This document shows, one piece after another, positions 32,839 through 44,422 of a stretch of DNA of 64,000 bases (position 1 is the first letter of the stretch; every line of letters starts with the position of its first letter). Below the pieces are notes generated by a model that was given only the letters and a program-made list of their open reading frames with translations, made no database searches and was not told the origin of the DNA. A program made the position numbers and the translations under genes. This DNA comes from Phaseolus vulgaris (Eukaryota; Streptophyta; Magnoliopsida; Fabales; Fabaceae), in the NCBI RefSeq assembly GCF_000499845.2, contig NC_023749.2, positions 28,606,381 to 28,670,380 of the forward strand, in the 5' to 3' direction.

Positions 32839-34872
32839 TGTAAGGATCCAGAAAATTACTTTAGAGTAGAAGTGGTATATTTAAAATGACTCCTGAATAA
32901 TTTTAAATGAAAAGGGCATATAAATAGAAATTCAATTATTCAGGTTTCATTTTAAAAAGAACCACCATCTCTCTAGAAAGTTATTTTCCTTTCCTATCCC
33001 TTCTCTCTACAATTCTGACTTCCTCGTTCATCTGTTCGACGATCAGAGTCCACCATCAGACTCCTGTAGTGAGTACTACAAGACTGCCCGATCAGAATCT
33101 CTGATAGAGTAAGTTCATTTTTGCTCTTCTCTTTGAGTCAAATTTGGAACTTGTTAGGTTGTTTTTGTCCTTGCTTGCATGTGACCCTTTTAGCTTCAGG
33201 GTTAATCTCTGTTAGCTCAGGGTTCTAGTGATATAGTTAGATTTTTTATTATGACTCTGTGATACAGGTTAAGTTACCTTTGGGTTCTTGGTGGTTTTGG
33301 AGCTCTTAATTTTTCAGGTAAGGGAAGCTAGCCTTAATTTCCAATAGAACACTAGGCTAGAAGATTTGAAGGTGAAATTGGATATAGGGTTGCTGTTATA
33401 CAAATATAATGTTTTTGAGTATTGGTTGTTTGATGTTGATTAGAGTAATTTTTGCTATAGCAGGGCCTTTGTTAATTTGGGTGCTCTCTGGTGTGATTTC
33501 GATCAACCTAAAATATTTTCGTTCAAACCAAAATTTCTGGGTGCTCTCTGATGTGATTTCGATCAACCTAAAATATTTTCGTTCAAACCAAAATTTCTGG
33601 GTGCTCTCTGGTGTGATTTCGATCAACCTAAAATATTTTTGTTCAAACCAAAATTCCTGGGTGCTCTCTGGTGTGATTTCGATCAACCTAAAATATTTTC
33701 GTTCAAACCAAAATTTCTGGGTGCTCTCTGGTGTGATTTTGATCAACCTAAAATATTTTCGTTCAAACCAAAATTTCTGGGTGCTCTCTGGTGTGATTTC
33801 GATCAACCTAAAATATTTCCATTCAAACCAAAATTTCTGGGTTCTCTCTGATGTGATTTCGATCAACCTAAAATATTTTCGTTCAATCCAAAATTTTGTA
33901 TACATATATGAATATTGCTATTTTTATTATTTTAGCATAGTTTATATTAAGATTACTATTGTTAAATAACTTTTTGGATATATTTGGATTGTTAGAAAGT
34001 TTAAATTATATATTATGATTGAATGGTGTATTGATGTGTTAAATGAAGTGTGCAATGATTTGAAAGTGTTATCAAGACATAGTATTTTCAGGAAAGGAAA
34101 TACCGTGTCGAGATTGTTGTTAGGGTGTATTGATCTGTCAGGCCCGTAATGAGACATCCTAACTCTACTGATATAATGGAATCACATAGATGAAGTTATT
34201 CAGTTGGTGAGAGTCGATGGAGGTTCATATGACTTTGTCTGGGGTTTGAAATATAATCTCGTCTTTCAGGTCATGTGAATTTACCCTGTCATACGAGATG
34301 ATGAGATATTTAGATGTTTATGCGCATGGTTGTGTGGATTCACAACAAGTAGTATGACAGGTGCAGGTCACAGGATTCTAATTTCAATACACGAGTCTTC
34401 TGGAAGTAGAGTCAAGTGTCTACGTTATATGAGTCACTGGAAGTCTGACATGTGAAAGATGAATATAGAATTTGTATGACACTTGATGATTTGAGAATTT
34501 GTATGAGACTTATGATTTATGTTTTATTAATTTCAAAGTGAAATTTTATAGAATTTTGTTTTATATGGCTAGCTTACCCTTTTATTTGGTTGTGTTGTTT
34601 CTCTAACTATGATGATCGTGTATTTACATGGGAGCAGATGAGATTGCAGGTAATAGAGCTCCTTAGTGAGCAGCAGAAGGATTAGATAGATGTAAATTGA
34701 ATGTTTTGCTTTGTTTTGTTTTTAAACTTTTTGGATGTATATATTAAATCCCTATGAAGAGGGATATATTTTGAGATACAAATATGAGAAAACAATATAT
34801 GTTTATATGTTAATTAGATATTGCACGCATAATATTTTTATTTTTTTTAAAAATGAGTAAAATTAGGGATGT
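32839..34872 (+). repeat. Element C 3' LTR, missing its terminal bases
   Basis: This copy is about 2034 bp and has seven instead of eight 60-bp units. It ends GGGATGTT, lacking the final ACA, and is followed directly by unrelated sequence. Confidence 0.9.
33481..33899. repeat. 60-bp tandem array in the C 3' LTR, 7 copies
   Basis: Same unit as 19471-19950, one copy fewer. The unit carrying TTTTTGTTC with AAAATTCCTGG marks the same position in both LTRs, so the loss lies in the first half of the array. Confidence 0.95.
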
Positions 34873-36042
34873 TCCCGTGTACATAGTATAGTCATTGCAG
34901 TTCAAACACAACACAAAAAACAAGGGTAAGCTTGTGAAAATAAAATTTTATAATATACGCAATTAAATTAAAAGAGAAAATCAAATTGCATGGTCAATTT
35001 CTCAATTATTCAATCTTCTTCAAATTCCAACATAAAACAATCACATAGATCTCACATGGATCTACACATCTTTAATATTCAACAAACAACGTCTTCCAGA
35101 AGACCCGTATTAAGTAAGTCCTACCAGAGACTAGCACCTGATCCGAAGATTACTAGTTCAGGGTAAGTTCAATACAACCCAAGTCGTGCATCTCATATGT
35201 CACGGTGTGCATGAAGTCCCTCATCAGCTTCTCACCACCTGATATCTTAGTCTATGTGACTTAGATCATCAGTGAAGCTTGGAGATCTTTGTTACCACAT
35301 AGGCATCAATACTTAATACACAACAAATATCAGTCCATACATTATCCCAAATGTATGAATTTAATTCCACACCATTTCATCATCCAATATCATTCCAAAC
35401 ACGATCCACAACATTTAAAAGCTTAATTAACATAAAAAAACAACACTTAAATATTAAACCAGCAAAATCTAATATTTTTATACATTTTAAATAATATATA
35501 AACAAACAACACAATATATCCATACATGAGAAATTGAATATTGGGACCACGTCCCTTCCACATTCAGATCTTATATCCTAGGGTGTTATTAGAAAATAAA
35601 TTTCACTTCCCTTGGCTTAATTGCTTGCTTTTCAAGCAACCTCTAGAATTTTATTCTCCAGAGTCTGGATAAGCTTCAAGATTTACTGGCCTAATGCAAG
35701 TTATCCAAACAGAATAAAAATTCAGTATATAGTAGAATAAGTTGAGAGGATTAAACTTCTCAACTGACCCCACCATGATTGATGACTAAATCCTAAGGAA
35801 AAACAGAGAACAAATGATCTTTAGAGCAAAAATGAACTTACTCTGTTTAAAAATCTGATCGGGTAGAAATGTTTTGTAACTCCTGAACTACAGCGTGGTA
35901 TCATCAGATTCTAAAATATATGAGGTATGGAGTGAGGAATTAAGAGAGAAGATAGAAGGGAGAGATGGAGAAAGAAATAAGAAGGAGAAAAAGAAGATTG
36001 TGGTGCAGTGGGGCTTCTCTGCTTTTGTACCACACTGTTAGA
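34873..36042 (-). repeat. Element D 3' LTR region (chromovirus)
   Basis: No gene is visible. On the minus strand it follows the chromodomain end and a polypurine-like TTTTTTGTAGTTGGAGA of element D, so it is inferred to be D's 3' LTR; the expected TG start appears mutated. It shares the phrase CCTGATATCTTAGTCTATGT with 49470-49500 and 61490-61520. The outer border abuts the broken 3' LTR of C. Confidence 0.6.
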
Positions 36043-36987
36043 TTATCTCCAACTACAAAAAATTTTGTCCTCGAAAATGAACTTACCAAGAAAGAGATTA
36101 GGGTATCATGCTTGTATCTCCTCTTCAATTTCCCAAGTAGAATCTACAGAGAAGGGATCCCACAATACTTTCACCATGGGAATACTTCTTTCCCGAAGTT
36201 GTTTCACTTGTGAATCTAAAATTCTGATTGGCTTCACTTCAAATGACAGATTTTCTTTCACTTGGATGGAATCAGACTCTAGAATGTGGCTGGGATCAGG
36301 TAAACATTTTCATAGCTGGGATACATGGAAAATATTGTGAATGTTAGCTAAAGGAGGAGGCAAAGCAATTTCATAAGCCACAGGGCCTATTCTCCTGAGA
36401 ATTTGATAAGGTCCTATGAACTTAGGAGTCAATTTCTGGGATTTGAGTGCTCTTCCAACACCAGTGAACGGTGTAACTCTCAAAAAGACATGATTACCTG
36501 TAGAGAATTCTAAAGGTCTTATTCTTTGATCCGCATATGATTTTTAACTGCTAAGAGATGTTTTCAATCTTTCTTGAATCATTTTAACTTTCTCATTGGT
36601 TTGTTGTATTGATTCTGGTCCAATTAACACACTCTCACCATCCTGAAACCAACACAGAGGTGTCCTACACTTTCTTCCATATAATGCCTCGAAAGGAGCC
36701 ATTCCTATGCCATCTTGGTAACTGTTATTGTAAGTGAACTCTACCAAAGGTAGAATTTCATCCCAACTGCCCAAATGATCTAACACACAAGTCCTAAGAA
36801 AATCCTCTAAGGACTGGATAGTTCTCTCTGATTGTCCATCATTCTGAGGATGATATGTTGAACTAAGTCTGAATTTAGTCCCCAAAGCTTCTTGAAGTGT
36901 TTGCCAGAATCTGGAGGTGAATCTAGGATCTCTATCTAAAACTATGTTGGAGGGTACACCATGTAATATGACTATTTCATTTATGGT
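36043..36987 (-). pseudogene. Element D integrase end and chromodomain
   Basis: The minus strand gives the second half of the integrase core (DRDPRFTSRFWQ, TYHPQNDGQSERTIQSLEDF, LVEFTYNNSYQ with the catalytic Glu), then HVFLRVTPFTGVGRALKS, GPYQILRRIGPVAYEIALP, and a chromodomain-like VKVLWDPFSVDSTWE...YPNLF. The second catalytic Asp is kept; the first is lost with everything upstream of 36987. TAA at about 36542 and TGA at about 36315 interrupt it. It is close to element C and clearly Tekay-like. Its upstream part has been replaced by element E. Confidence 0.85.
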
Positions 36988-37536
36988 AGTTCGAGGTGTC
37001 TTCAGGGTCTCCTGAATCACTGTCCTCTGCCTATCCCCCTTGCCCGAACTGGCGAGCTTTGCAAGCAAGTCTGCTCGGGCATTTTGTTCTCTGGGTACGT
37101 GGACTAACTCGAACACCTCAAACGTTTCCTTCAGAACTTGGATGTACTCTAGGTATGCAGCCATTTGAGGATCCTTAGCTTGGTATTCCCCTGTGACCTG
37201 ACCTGTGACTAACAAAGAATCACTCCTTGCCAGCAAACCTTTTGCTCCCATCTCCTTGGCCAGCAGCATTCCAGCGATTAGAGCCTCATATTCTGCTTGG
37301 TTGTTACTGGCCTTGAAAGCGAACCGAAGGGCCTGCTCAATCAGCAACCCATCTGGTCCTTCCAAGATGACACCAGCCTCGCTGCCTTGTTGGTTTGAGG
37401 AACCATCCACAGAGAGCACCCATCTTAAACCTGCTCCTTCTTGGTGCGTGGCTGCCGAGGAAAGCTCTACTACGAAGTCAGCGTAAACCTGGCCTTTAAT
37501 GGAGCCTCTAGGCATAATACTGTACGTCAAACTCAT
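36544..37536 (-). CDS. Chimeric frame: Tat RNase H joined to chromovirus integrase
   Basis: This uninterrupted 330-codon frame starts MSLTYSIMPRGSIKGQ and contains a complete Tat RNase H (LSVDGSSNQQGSEAGVIL, ASNNQAEYEALIAG, ARSDSLLVTGQ) and linker to IQETLKTPR. At about 36987 it passes without a frame change into NEIVILHGVPSNIV of the chromovirus integrase, to a stop after LKTSLSS. In Tat elements F and Tat-1 the linker continues differently, which places the junction at the third residue after LKTP. It probably arose by deletion or recombination between two minus-strand elements, D and E. Whether it is expressed is unknown; integrase lacks its first catalytic Asp. Confidence 0.85.
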   Translation of the reverse strand: MSLTYSIMPRGSIKGQVYADFVVELSSAATHQEGAGLRWVLSVDGSSNQQGSEAGVILEGPDGLLIEQALRFAFKASNNQAEYEALIAGMLLAKEMGAKGLLARSDSLLVTGQVTGEYQAKDPQMAAYLEYIQVLKETFEVFELVHVPREQNARADLLAKLASSGKGDRQRTVIQETLKTPRTTINEIVILHGVPSNIVLDRDPRFTSRFWQTLQEALGTKFRLSSTYHPQNDGQSERTIQSLEDFLRTCVLDHLGSWDEILPLVEFTYNNSYQDGIGMAPFEALYGRKCRTPLCWFQDGESVLIGPESIQQTNEKVKMIQERLKTSLSS

Positions 37537-38692
37537 ATAGCTCTACTGCCCATCGTACCATTCTCCCTACCACATATGGCTTTTGTAAGACCTTGCGAAT
37601 TGGAAGGTTTGTCATTACTATCACGGTGAAGCTTTGGAAGTAGTAGCGAAGTCTTCGCGCTGAGAATACTACTGTCAGAGCTGCTTTCTCTAGGGCCTGG
37701 TATCTCACCTCTGGCCCTTGTAGTATTTTGCTGACGAAGTAGATCGGCTTTTGCACCTGGTCTTGTTCTTACAGCAGAATTGAACTAATCGCCTTCTCCG
37801 TGACTGCGAAGTATAGGCGGAGCGGGGTACCTAATTTTGGCTTGCACAACACCGGTAGACTGACTAGGTACTCCTTCATCTTCACAAACGCCTATTCGCA
37901 CTCCCGGGTCCATACAAACCTAGTGTTTCTTTTCAGACACTGGAAATAAGGATGCCCCTTGTCGCCACCTGCCGATACGAATCTAGACAGAGCGGCCATG
38001 CGCCCTGTCAGCTCTTGCACCTCCTTTACCGGGATCGGGCTTCTCATTGCTATTATCACAACGCACTTCTCGGGATTCGCCACTATCCCACACTCAGTGA
38101 GTAGGAACCCCGAGAACTTGCCTGTTTCGACCCCGAACACACACTTCTCTGGGTTCAGCTTCAGCCTGTACTTCACTATCGTGGTGAACAGCTCTTCTAG
38201 GTCTGCCACGTGCTGCTCCTTTTGTTGGGAGGTGACCAATATGTCATCTACATATGCTTGGACATTTCGCCCTAACATGGGCGCTAGTACTCTGTCCATC
38301 AACCTCTAGTAGGTGGCACCTGCGTTCTTCTGTCCAAAGGGCATTACCTTGTAGCAATAACATGACAACTCTGTCATAAATGCTATCTTGCACTCGTCTC
38401 TATGGTGCATCATGATCTGGTTGTAACCAGAGAAAGCATCCAGGAAGCTGAGTAATTTGCATCCAGACGCGCTGTCTACCAAGGCATTAACACTGGGCAA
38501 CGGGTAGAAGTCTTTCGGACAGGCCTTGTTGAGATCCGTGAAGTCAACGCACATCCTCCACTTCCCGCTGACCTTCTTTACTAACACCAAATTGGCCAGC
38601 CATTCAGGGTACTGAATCTCCCTAATGTGGCCAGCCTTCAACAACTTCTTCGTCTCGTCGCGTATGACCTGACGCCTTTCTTCATTGAATTT
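37508..38692 (-). pseudogene. Element E reverse transcriptase
   Basis: Minus-strand pieces show GKWRMCVDFTDLNKACPKD, FLDAFSGYNQIMMH, the stop-interrupted QKNAGATY/MMDRVLAPMLG stretch, and an intact AYVDDILVTS catalytic box. The palm to connection regions continue through GFLLTECGI, ELTGRMAALSRFVS and VRYQALEKAALTVVFSARRL. Stops occur at about 38307, 37890 and 37770. It is 70-80 percent like Tat-1 RT by eye. Confidence 0.85.
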
Positions 38693-39562
38693 TCACCTTC
38701 TCTGGCGAACAGGTCGGACCTGGGGGTCCATGATGAGACGATGACACAAGAAGTTAGGGTCTATGCCAAGCATGTCAGAGGCAGACCACGCGAAAGCGTT
38801 AAGGTGTCGAGCTATGACCTCGACAACCTGATCCTGTGACTCTTGGCTCAAAGATTTGCCAAGCTTAAACCTCTTCCCACCGATCTCTCTTTCTACTACG
38901 TCTTCGACGGGTTCGGGTCGTTTCTCCCGGGCAATCTCTGCACGGGTGATCCCTTCTTCCCTTGGAGGCTGGGTAGTAACAACGAACACCCCTCTCTTTG
39001 TCTTGAGGCTATTTTCGTAGCACTTCTTAGCCTTTTTTTGGTGAGACTTGATGGTGATCACCGTACCCTCAAGGGAAGGCAGCTTCATCTTCATATGCCT
39101 CGTGGAGGCAACTACTCTAATCCTGTTTAAAGCAGGTCTACCTAACAGTATATTGTAGGCTGACGGAGCATTAACGGCGAGATACCTGATGCTGGTAGTG
39201 CGTGAAGTCGTGCCATCTGTGAAGGTCGTCCTCAGCTCTATATGCCCACGCACCTGCACCTGGTCTCCAGCGAAACCATACAAACATCCGGTATAAGGCC
39301 TCAACTGGTATGGGGATAGCTGTAACTTGTTGAAGGTCAACCAAAATATCACATCAGCCGAACTTCCTTGATCCACGAGGACGCGGTGCACCTTCCTTCC
39401 TATTGTGACTAGCGAAATCACTATCGAGTCATTGTCATGGGGTATGACATCTAGGAGGTCGCCCTTGGTGAAGACAAGGTCGACGTCACGAGTCAGATCT
39501 ACCTGTTGCACCTTCACCGCCATTACCTCTCGCGCGTACTTCTTCACTGGGAGGCGGTGCAC
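38693..39562 (-). pseudogene. Element E protease and linker to RT
   Basis: The open frame has the aspartic protease motif VLVDQGSSADVIFW, then NILLGRPALNRI. The frame reads through KKAKKCYENSLKTKRG, exactly where Tat-1 has a stop, and on to the linker ERPEPVEDVVEREIGGKRF and DPQVRPVRQRR before RT. This shows that gag-pro and pol were one frame in the ancestor. Confidence 0.85.
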
Positions 39563-40813
39563 CCTCCTCCTGAAAATCCTCTTGAGATCGTGTTGATCTC
39601 CCCGTGAATGGGCACCTCGTGCCCCTGATCTACCCCTGCAGTTATCAATGCTTGATCGTTTTGTGGCTCTTGAAGATAATCCTTTAAGAACCCGCTCTTC
39701 ACTAGCTCATCTAATTGGTGTGCCAAGGCCAAGCAATTGCGTATGTAGTGGCCATTTGCTTGGTGAAACTCACACCAAGCGTTCTTGTTGGGTCCCATCT
39801 TCCTATCGGTCTTTGCGGGCACCTTCAGCCTCGTCGTTATGTTTGGGATAGAGATTAGCTCCTTGAGCTCTCGAAAATTATGCTTCGGGGGCGGGTCCCT
39901 TCGTGTGTGCGTCCCTGCCTGGGACCGTTCATAGGGCTTTTCCATTCCCTTTCTCTCTATGGTCACCTCGTGCACCCTCATGAGATGAGTTTGACCTGCT
40001 CCTCGAGGTCGGATATGACTGACAAGACCTTGTTTATCCGTTACTCGATCATCTGCAGCGATGTGTGCCAACGGTCGTCGTCTGATCTCGGTGAACGTCT
40101 TTGGGTAGAACCTTAGCAGCGATTCGCTGAAAGGTCCTGGCAACATTCCCTTGACAAAGGCATGCACCTCATCCGTGGGTTTCAACCTCACCACCTGGAC
40201 TCCAAATCTGTTCAAGTAGTCCTTCATGGACTCCCCCTGATACTGTTTAATGTCGAAGACATCATAGGACATCCCTGAACGACGTAGCAAACTGGTCGAA
40301 GGTGGTGATGTGTCTGTCGGGAAGGCTAACGAACTATTCCAACGTCGCACCTGCCAACATAATCATGAGAAACTTGTAGTACACGACGCTAGATCCTCCT
40401 GTAAGCATCATCTGAGTGTGGAACACCGTGAGATGGGCCTTTGGGTCCTCTACCCCTGTGAAGGTGACCTTCGGGCCCAAAGATGTGGTTGGTAACGCTG
40501 TATCCATGATCGCTTGTGAGAACGACATGGGACGTGCCCTAAGTGGTATAGGTGGGGCACGTTCGTCCACCGCGAGCTCCCCTACTTGCTGCAAATCCCG
40601 AAGCAGTTCCTAATTGGCCCTACGCAGTTCTTCGTTGTCCGCTTGTGATGGGGCAATTTCAACCCTAGATGCTGCCACCTCTGCTTGGAGAGCACGCATA
40701 GTCTCCAAGATTTGTTGCGTGGTAACATTGTCCCCAACAGGGGGCACAACTCCTATAGGTACAACAGTTCCTTGCCTCATACTCCTCATATCGCTGGTAA
40801 AGACTCTTAACAC
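39544..40813 (-). pseudogene. Element E Gag, fragmented
   Basis: The start MLRVFTSDMRSMRQG matches the F gag start. A coiled coil (40750-40610) is followed by PMSFSQAIMDTALP, AHLTVFHTQMMLTGG, and after stops and an indel near 40290-40350 by YDVFDIKQYQGESM, PGPFSESLLRFYPKTF, AHIAADDRVTD and the atypical zinc knuckle WCEFHQANGHYIRNC. At least three breaks separate the pieces. Confidence 0.85.
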
Positions 40814-40841
40814 GATTGTGAGTGGGACCTTTCTTTAACGA

Positions 40842-40859
40842 GCCCCACGGTGGGCACCA
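40842..40859 (-). other. Primer binding site of E
   Basis: The minus strand reads TGGTGCCCACCGTGGGGC, three bases from the LTR end at 40862. It differs by two bases from Tat-1's site. Confidence 0.75.
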
Positions 40860-41270
40860 AATATTCCTGCCGGTTGGCTCGCTCTGCCGGTTAATTTCAA
40901 CGGCAGCCTTTAGCCCTTCTATCTCCGCCAGAGAATGATGTTTCCTGCTCAAGAAATCTCTCACCTGCAAAGACAAAGGGGCGCCTTGACGGCCGTTTGA
41001 ACTCCGACACTCAAGTCAGTATAAGGGCAATGAAACATCAAGTGTATAAAGTAGTTTCGGTCTCATACACTCTGTACCTGACTAGGGTTCTTGGCACCCT
41101 TTATATAGGTTGAAACTAGGGTTTACCTTTCTGTTGTTACCCTTGTCTAGAGTTTCATGGAGAATGTCCTTGCGCCGCTATTTACATAATCTTAGCGTAT
41201 CTGACACATAGAACTTCCCTTAACTGGAATGCAACGAATAATAGAGTGGCCGCTTGGGTACCAACTTGTG

Positions 41271-41902
41271 CTCCTAATCTTAGAGGAACAGAAAGAGTTT
41301 ATAAAAACAATTTTTCCAAGATTTGAAAGGGCTTTGGATCATTCTTAAGTGTGTGGAATAGGATTGGGTTGTAATTCTGAACTTTAAGCTTTGTAATACC
41401 CAGGTGTATTCTATTCCCTTCTTCCTTGATTACTATATTTCTGTATTGGTGTTGCCAAGGAGTGTTGTGTGTTCTTGAGAGGTTCAAGATCAACACTATT
41501 AGTGTGGTTTGCCAAAGGTAGTGTGTTTCTTGAGAGGTTCAAGGTCACTACTTTGGTGTGTGGTGTTTGTAATCTGGTTTTGATTGCATAGTGGAATACC
41601 CAGTGGTTTCTGGGGACTGGATGTAGCTCTTGGTGTAAGAGTGAACCAGTATAAATTTCTTGTGTGCTTATCTCTTACCCTTAACTCTTTAAATTCTGTT
41701 TTTAAGCTGTTTATGTTCTAACTGGTATAAACAACCGATTGTTTTTCTGATATCATCTTAAAACAGTTTCGGTTCTTTGTTTCCTTGATTCTTTTCTCTG
41801 TAATTCAGCGTTGAATTTCATTATACCTTCAAAGTTTGCGAAAATCCCTCTTTAAACCATTCAACCCCGGCTCCCTCTAGTTTAAAGCCATACATTCTAA
41901 CA
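41271..41902 (+). repeat. Element I 5' LTR, U3 missing
   Basis: It matches 44834-45461 from CTCCTAATCTTAG to the end CTAACA with a few percent difference. The TATA region present in the 3' LTR is absent. Confidence 0.88.
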
Positions 41903-41904
41903 AT

Positions 41905-41916
41905 TGGTATCAAAGC
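41905..41916 (+). other. Primer binding site of I
   Basis: TGGTATCAAAGC, the form common in plant copia elements and complementary to initiator-Met tRNA with one mismatch, lies just after the LTR end. Confidence 0.85.
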
Positions 41917-41962
41917 TTGGTTCTTGAAAGATATTCAAGTTTGATCCTAAATCTTTTTTCTA

Positions 41963-43090
41963 TGGCTGAAAAATTACCTTTTGGGGAGGGTGCCTCAATA
42001 AACAGGCCACCTTTATTTTATGGTTTGAACTATCAATTATGGAAGGTTAGAATGAAATTCTATGTTGAATCTATAGATAGAAAAATCTGGAATGTTATTA
42101 CAAATAGCTATCTCATGCCTATATCTGAAAATTTTTCTTCCGAAAGAGAACATCTTGATTATGTAGCTATGAACATCATTGTATCTACACTTGATTCTAA
42201 TGAATTGCTCAAGATTTCAAAATGTAGTTCTGCCAAAGAAATGTGGAATACCCTTGAAGAGTATCACAAGAATCCAAGGAGTGCCTTGATGGACAACGAA
42301 GAATCTTCTGTTGAATCTTTCTTTTCAGAATCCAGAAAGGAGGTTTGTCTTATGACAAAAGAAGAATCTGGATCAAGTCAAGCAAAAAGGAAAAGAAAGC
42401 AAAATAAAAAAAGAAGTCAATATGTGTTTGATGGCCAAAGAAGAAGATGATGCAAGTAATGTAAGTTCTTGTACTTCTCTAAATGCTGAAAATTATAGTC
42501 AACTTCTTCAAGCCTTTAATGAAACTCATGAGGAAGCTAATAGATTGGCCCTTTTAAATAAACGGTTGAAAGATTTGAACAACTCATTGGAAAATAGAGT
42601 CAAGATCTTGGAAGAATAGTTGAACAATTCAAAAACTGATTTTGAAAATTTGGAAATGATTTACGAAAACTCTTCTTGTAAATGTGTTGATTCAAGTTTT
42701 TGTGAAAATTGTGAATCTCTTCAAAAGAAGGTTCACTATCTTTTAAAAACCATGGACAAGTTTTCCAAAGGCCAATCCAATCTTGAAACTGTTCTTGCTT
42801 CTCAAAAATGTGTTTTTGGCAAGGCTGGGTTAGGGTTTAATCCAAACAGCAAGAACAAATTTGTTTCAAAACCCTTTTCAAGTTTCTTTGAAAAACAACC
42901 TATTGTTTTATCGAAACAACCGGTTGAAATTTATCATTACTGCATGAAAAGGGGCTACACTATTAGATTCTGCATAGTAAGAAGGTTTTTTGTTCCTAAA
43001 GGTATTTTGAAATGGGTTCCTAAGGTTTCTAAGGTTCCTACTAACATCATTGGACCCAAATTCATAAGGGGACTAAATCTTGCTTCTTAA
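41963..43090 (+). pseudogene. Element I Gag-like protein, SIRE type
   Basis: The likely start is ATG 41961-41963 (MAEKLPFGEG). The first part has the copia Gag pattern RPPLFYGLNYQLWKVRM, then SAKEMWNTLEEYH; after it a segment has been lost and the frame ends at 42450. The second frame begins inside (MCLMAKEEDDAS), is a coiled coil to 42619, then after TAG continues with CENCESLQKKVHYLLKTMD, ASQKCVFGKAGLGFNP, YYCMKRGYTIRFC-like and FVPKGILKWVPK to a stop at 43088-43090. The zinc-knuckle Cys pattern is degraded. Order and motifs are those of SIRE-type gag extensions. No pol follows. Confidence 0.75.
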
Positions 43091-44408
43091 TCCTCTCTTG
43101 TAGGTATCCTTGGCAGCCAAGAATCATCTTTGGGCTTGAAGTATGATTATCAAAGGGAAAAGTGACAAGAGTAAAGTCAATCTTTGTACCTACACTTTTC
43201 AACTGTATATGTCTTGCAGAGTTCTTTGAATGTTAAGAGACATCCTTGGCACATGCATAATGTTGATCAAAAGAAACTTCAAAGAGAGTATGTGTGCTCT
43301 CATTTCTCAATTTATGTAAATGTGCCTTGTGATCATATGAACATCTCAAAGTCTTCTTTTTGAGTAAATCTATTGGGGTTCTCTGTGCAAAGGTATGAAC
43401 AAATTGCATACTGCATTTTCATCAATTTTAAAGGTAAATTTTGGTTATGAAAAATGTTTTTCTTGCTGTCTCAGAAAAACAACCGATTGTTTTCACGAAA
43501 CAACCGATTGTTTTACCCCTGGCACATTTGAATAAAGCTGTTATGATTTCTTATGCATGATTACAAATGTTTATTTTCTTTCATAACTCATTAGGAGTCA
43601 AATATGCATTCTTTGTGCCTCTGAATTAGATCATAAAGAGATATATTCTTTATCTTCCTTGAAATTCAAAGCTTTTTATGAATAACAACCACATTGGTGG
43701 TCATGGGGTTGATGAATATTTGTGAATGTATCTTTGGATTATCTGGAAGGTTTGCTCTTAACAGAAGAGAGAATGCGTCTACCAAATCCAACTCTTGAGC
43801 AATCATTTGACCAACTTGAATTGCTGGATGAAGAAAAGATAGGGCGAGAAATTGTGGTCTCCTTGCTTAAATTTCTTGGAGTCTATGGTACTTTGATTTT
43901 GCTGTTGTCATAGTTCTGATACACCATAGATTTTGTTGTAATTCTGATATGGTATCAAAGATTTGTTGCTGCAACGGTGTTGCTACACATACTGGTTTTC
44001 TGGTTTATTATGTTGCTACTATATGCGGGGTTTTCAATGCTGGAAATTCTGTTGTTTGTATCCCTTCTTTCGTTCTATTTGAGAAGACAAATAGGGGGAG
44101 AATTGTGTGGTTTTATGTGTTGTAATGCTGCTGCTACACTATGGTGTTATCTGGTTTTATCATGGTTTAAATTCTGTTGTTGCCATGCTCTTATTCACCA
44201 TAGTTCTGCTGCACACAAGTCTCATTTTGGCACTGGTTTTTATGGTTATTTGAATGGTTTTTCTGCTTAAAGGCTTATGCAGAAAATTGGTTTTGTGTGC
44301 CTTGGTATCCTGCTGGTATACTTGCTTTGTATATCCACAAATTTTGTTTTGCAGAACCTTTCAAGTTCAAAAACAACAACACATACAAATCAGGGATTTG
44401 TCTTCATC
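43091..44408 (+). other. Element I noncoding interior
   Basis: No credible gene is visible. A T-rich segment with the phrase AATAGGGGGAGAATTG at about 44088 resembles a second, older purine tract. A stretch of hydrophobic codons at 43977-44270 has no recognisable protein signature. Two copies of the AAACAACCGATTGTTT motif lie at 43476-43515. Confidence 0.7.
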
Positions 44409-44422
44409 AAATAGGGGGAGAT

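Larger units (their letters stand above)
18817..34872 (+). mobile_element. Element C: Tekay-like chromovirus, interrupted by B
   Basis: LTRs are 18817-20927 and 32839-34872. Without B the element is about 8.4 kb. The order is LTR, initiator-Met type primer site, gag, protease, RT, RNase H, integrase, chromodomain-like end, LTR, as in Tekay/Del chromoviruses. It is defective: nonsense codons in gag, a deleted integrase core, altered RT and zinc-knuckle residues. No target duplication was found, and the 3' LTR lacks its last three bases, so the right border is rearranged. Confidence 0.9.

Noticed and set aside
33481..33899. Regularly spaced repeats resembling a CRISPR array
   Set aside because: The units are directly adjacent with no unique spacers, and the genome is a plant.
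35940..36340. Overlapping frames of 62-110 codons on both strands
   Set aside because: They lie over the end of the D LTR and the shadow of the chromodomain region.
43977..44270. Hydrophobic 97-codon frame that could suggest an envelope-like membrane protein of a SIRE-type element
   Set aside because: The T-rich composition alone gives hydrophobic codons; there is no signal peptide, glycosylation pattern or family motif, and the flanks are noncoding.
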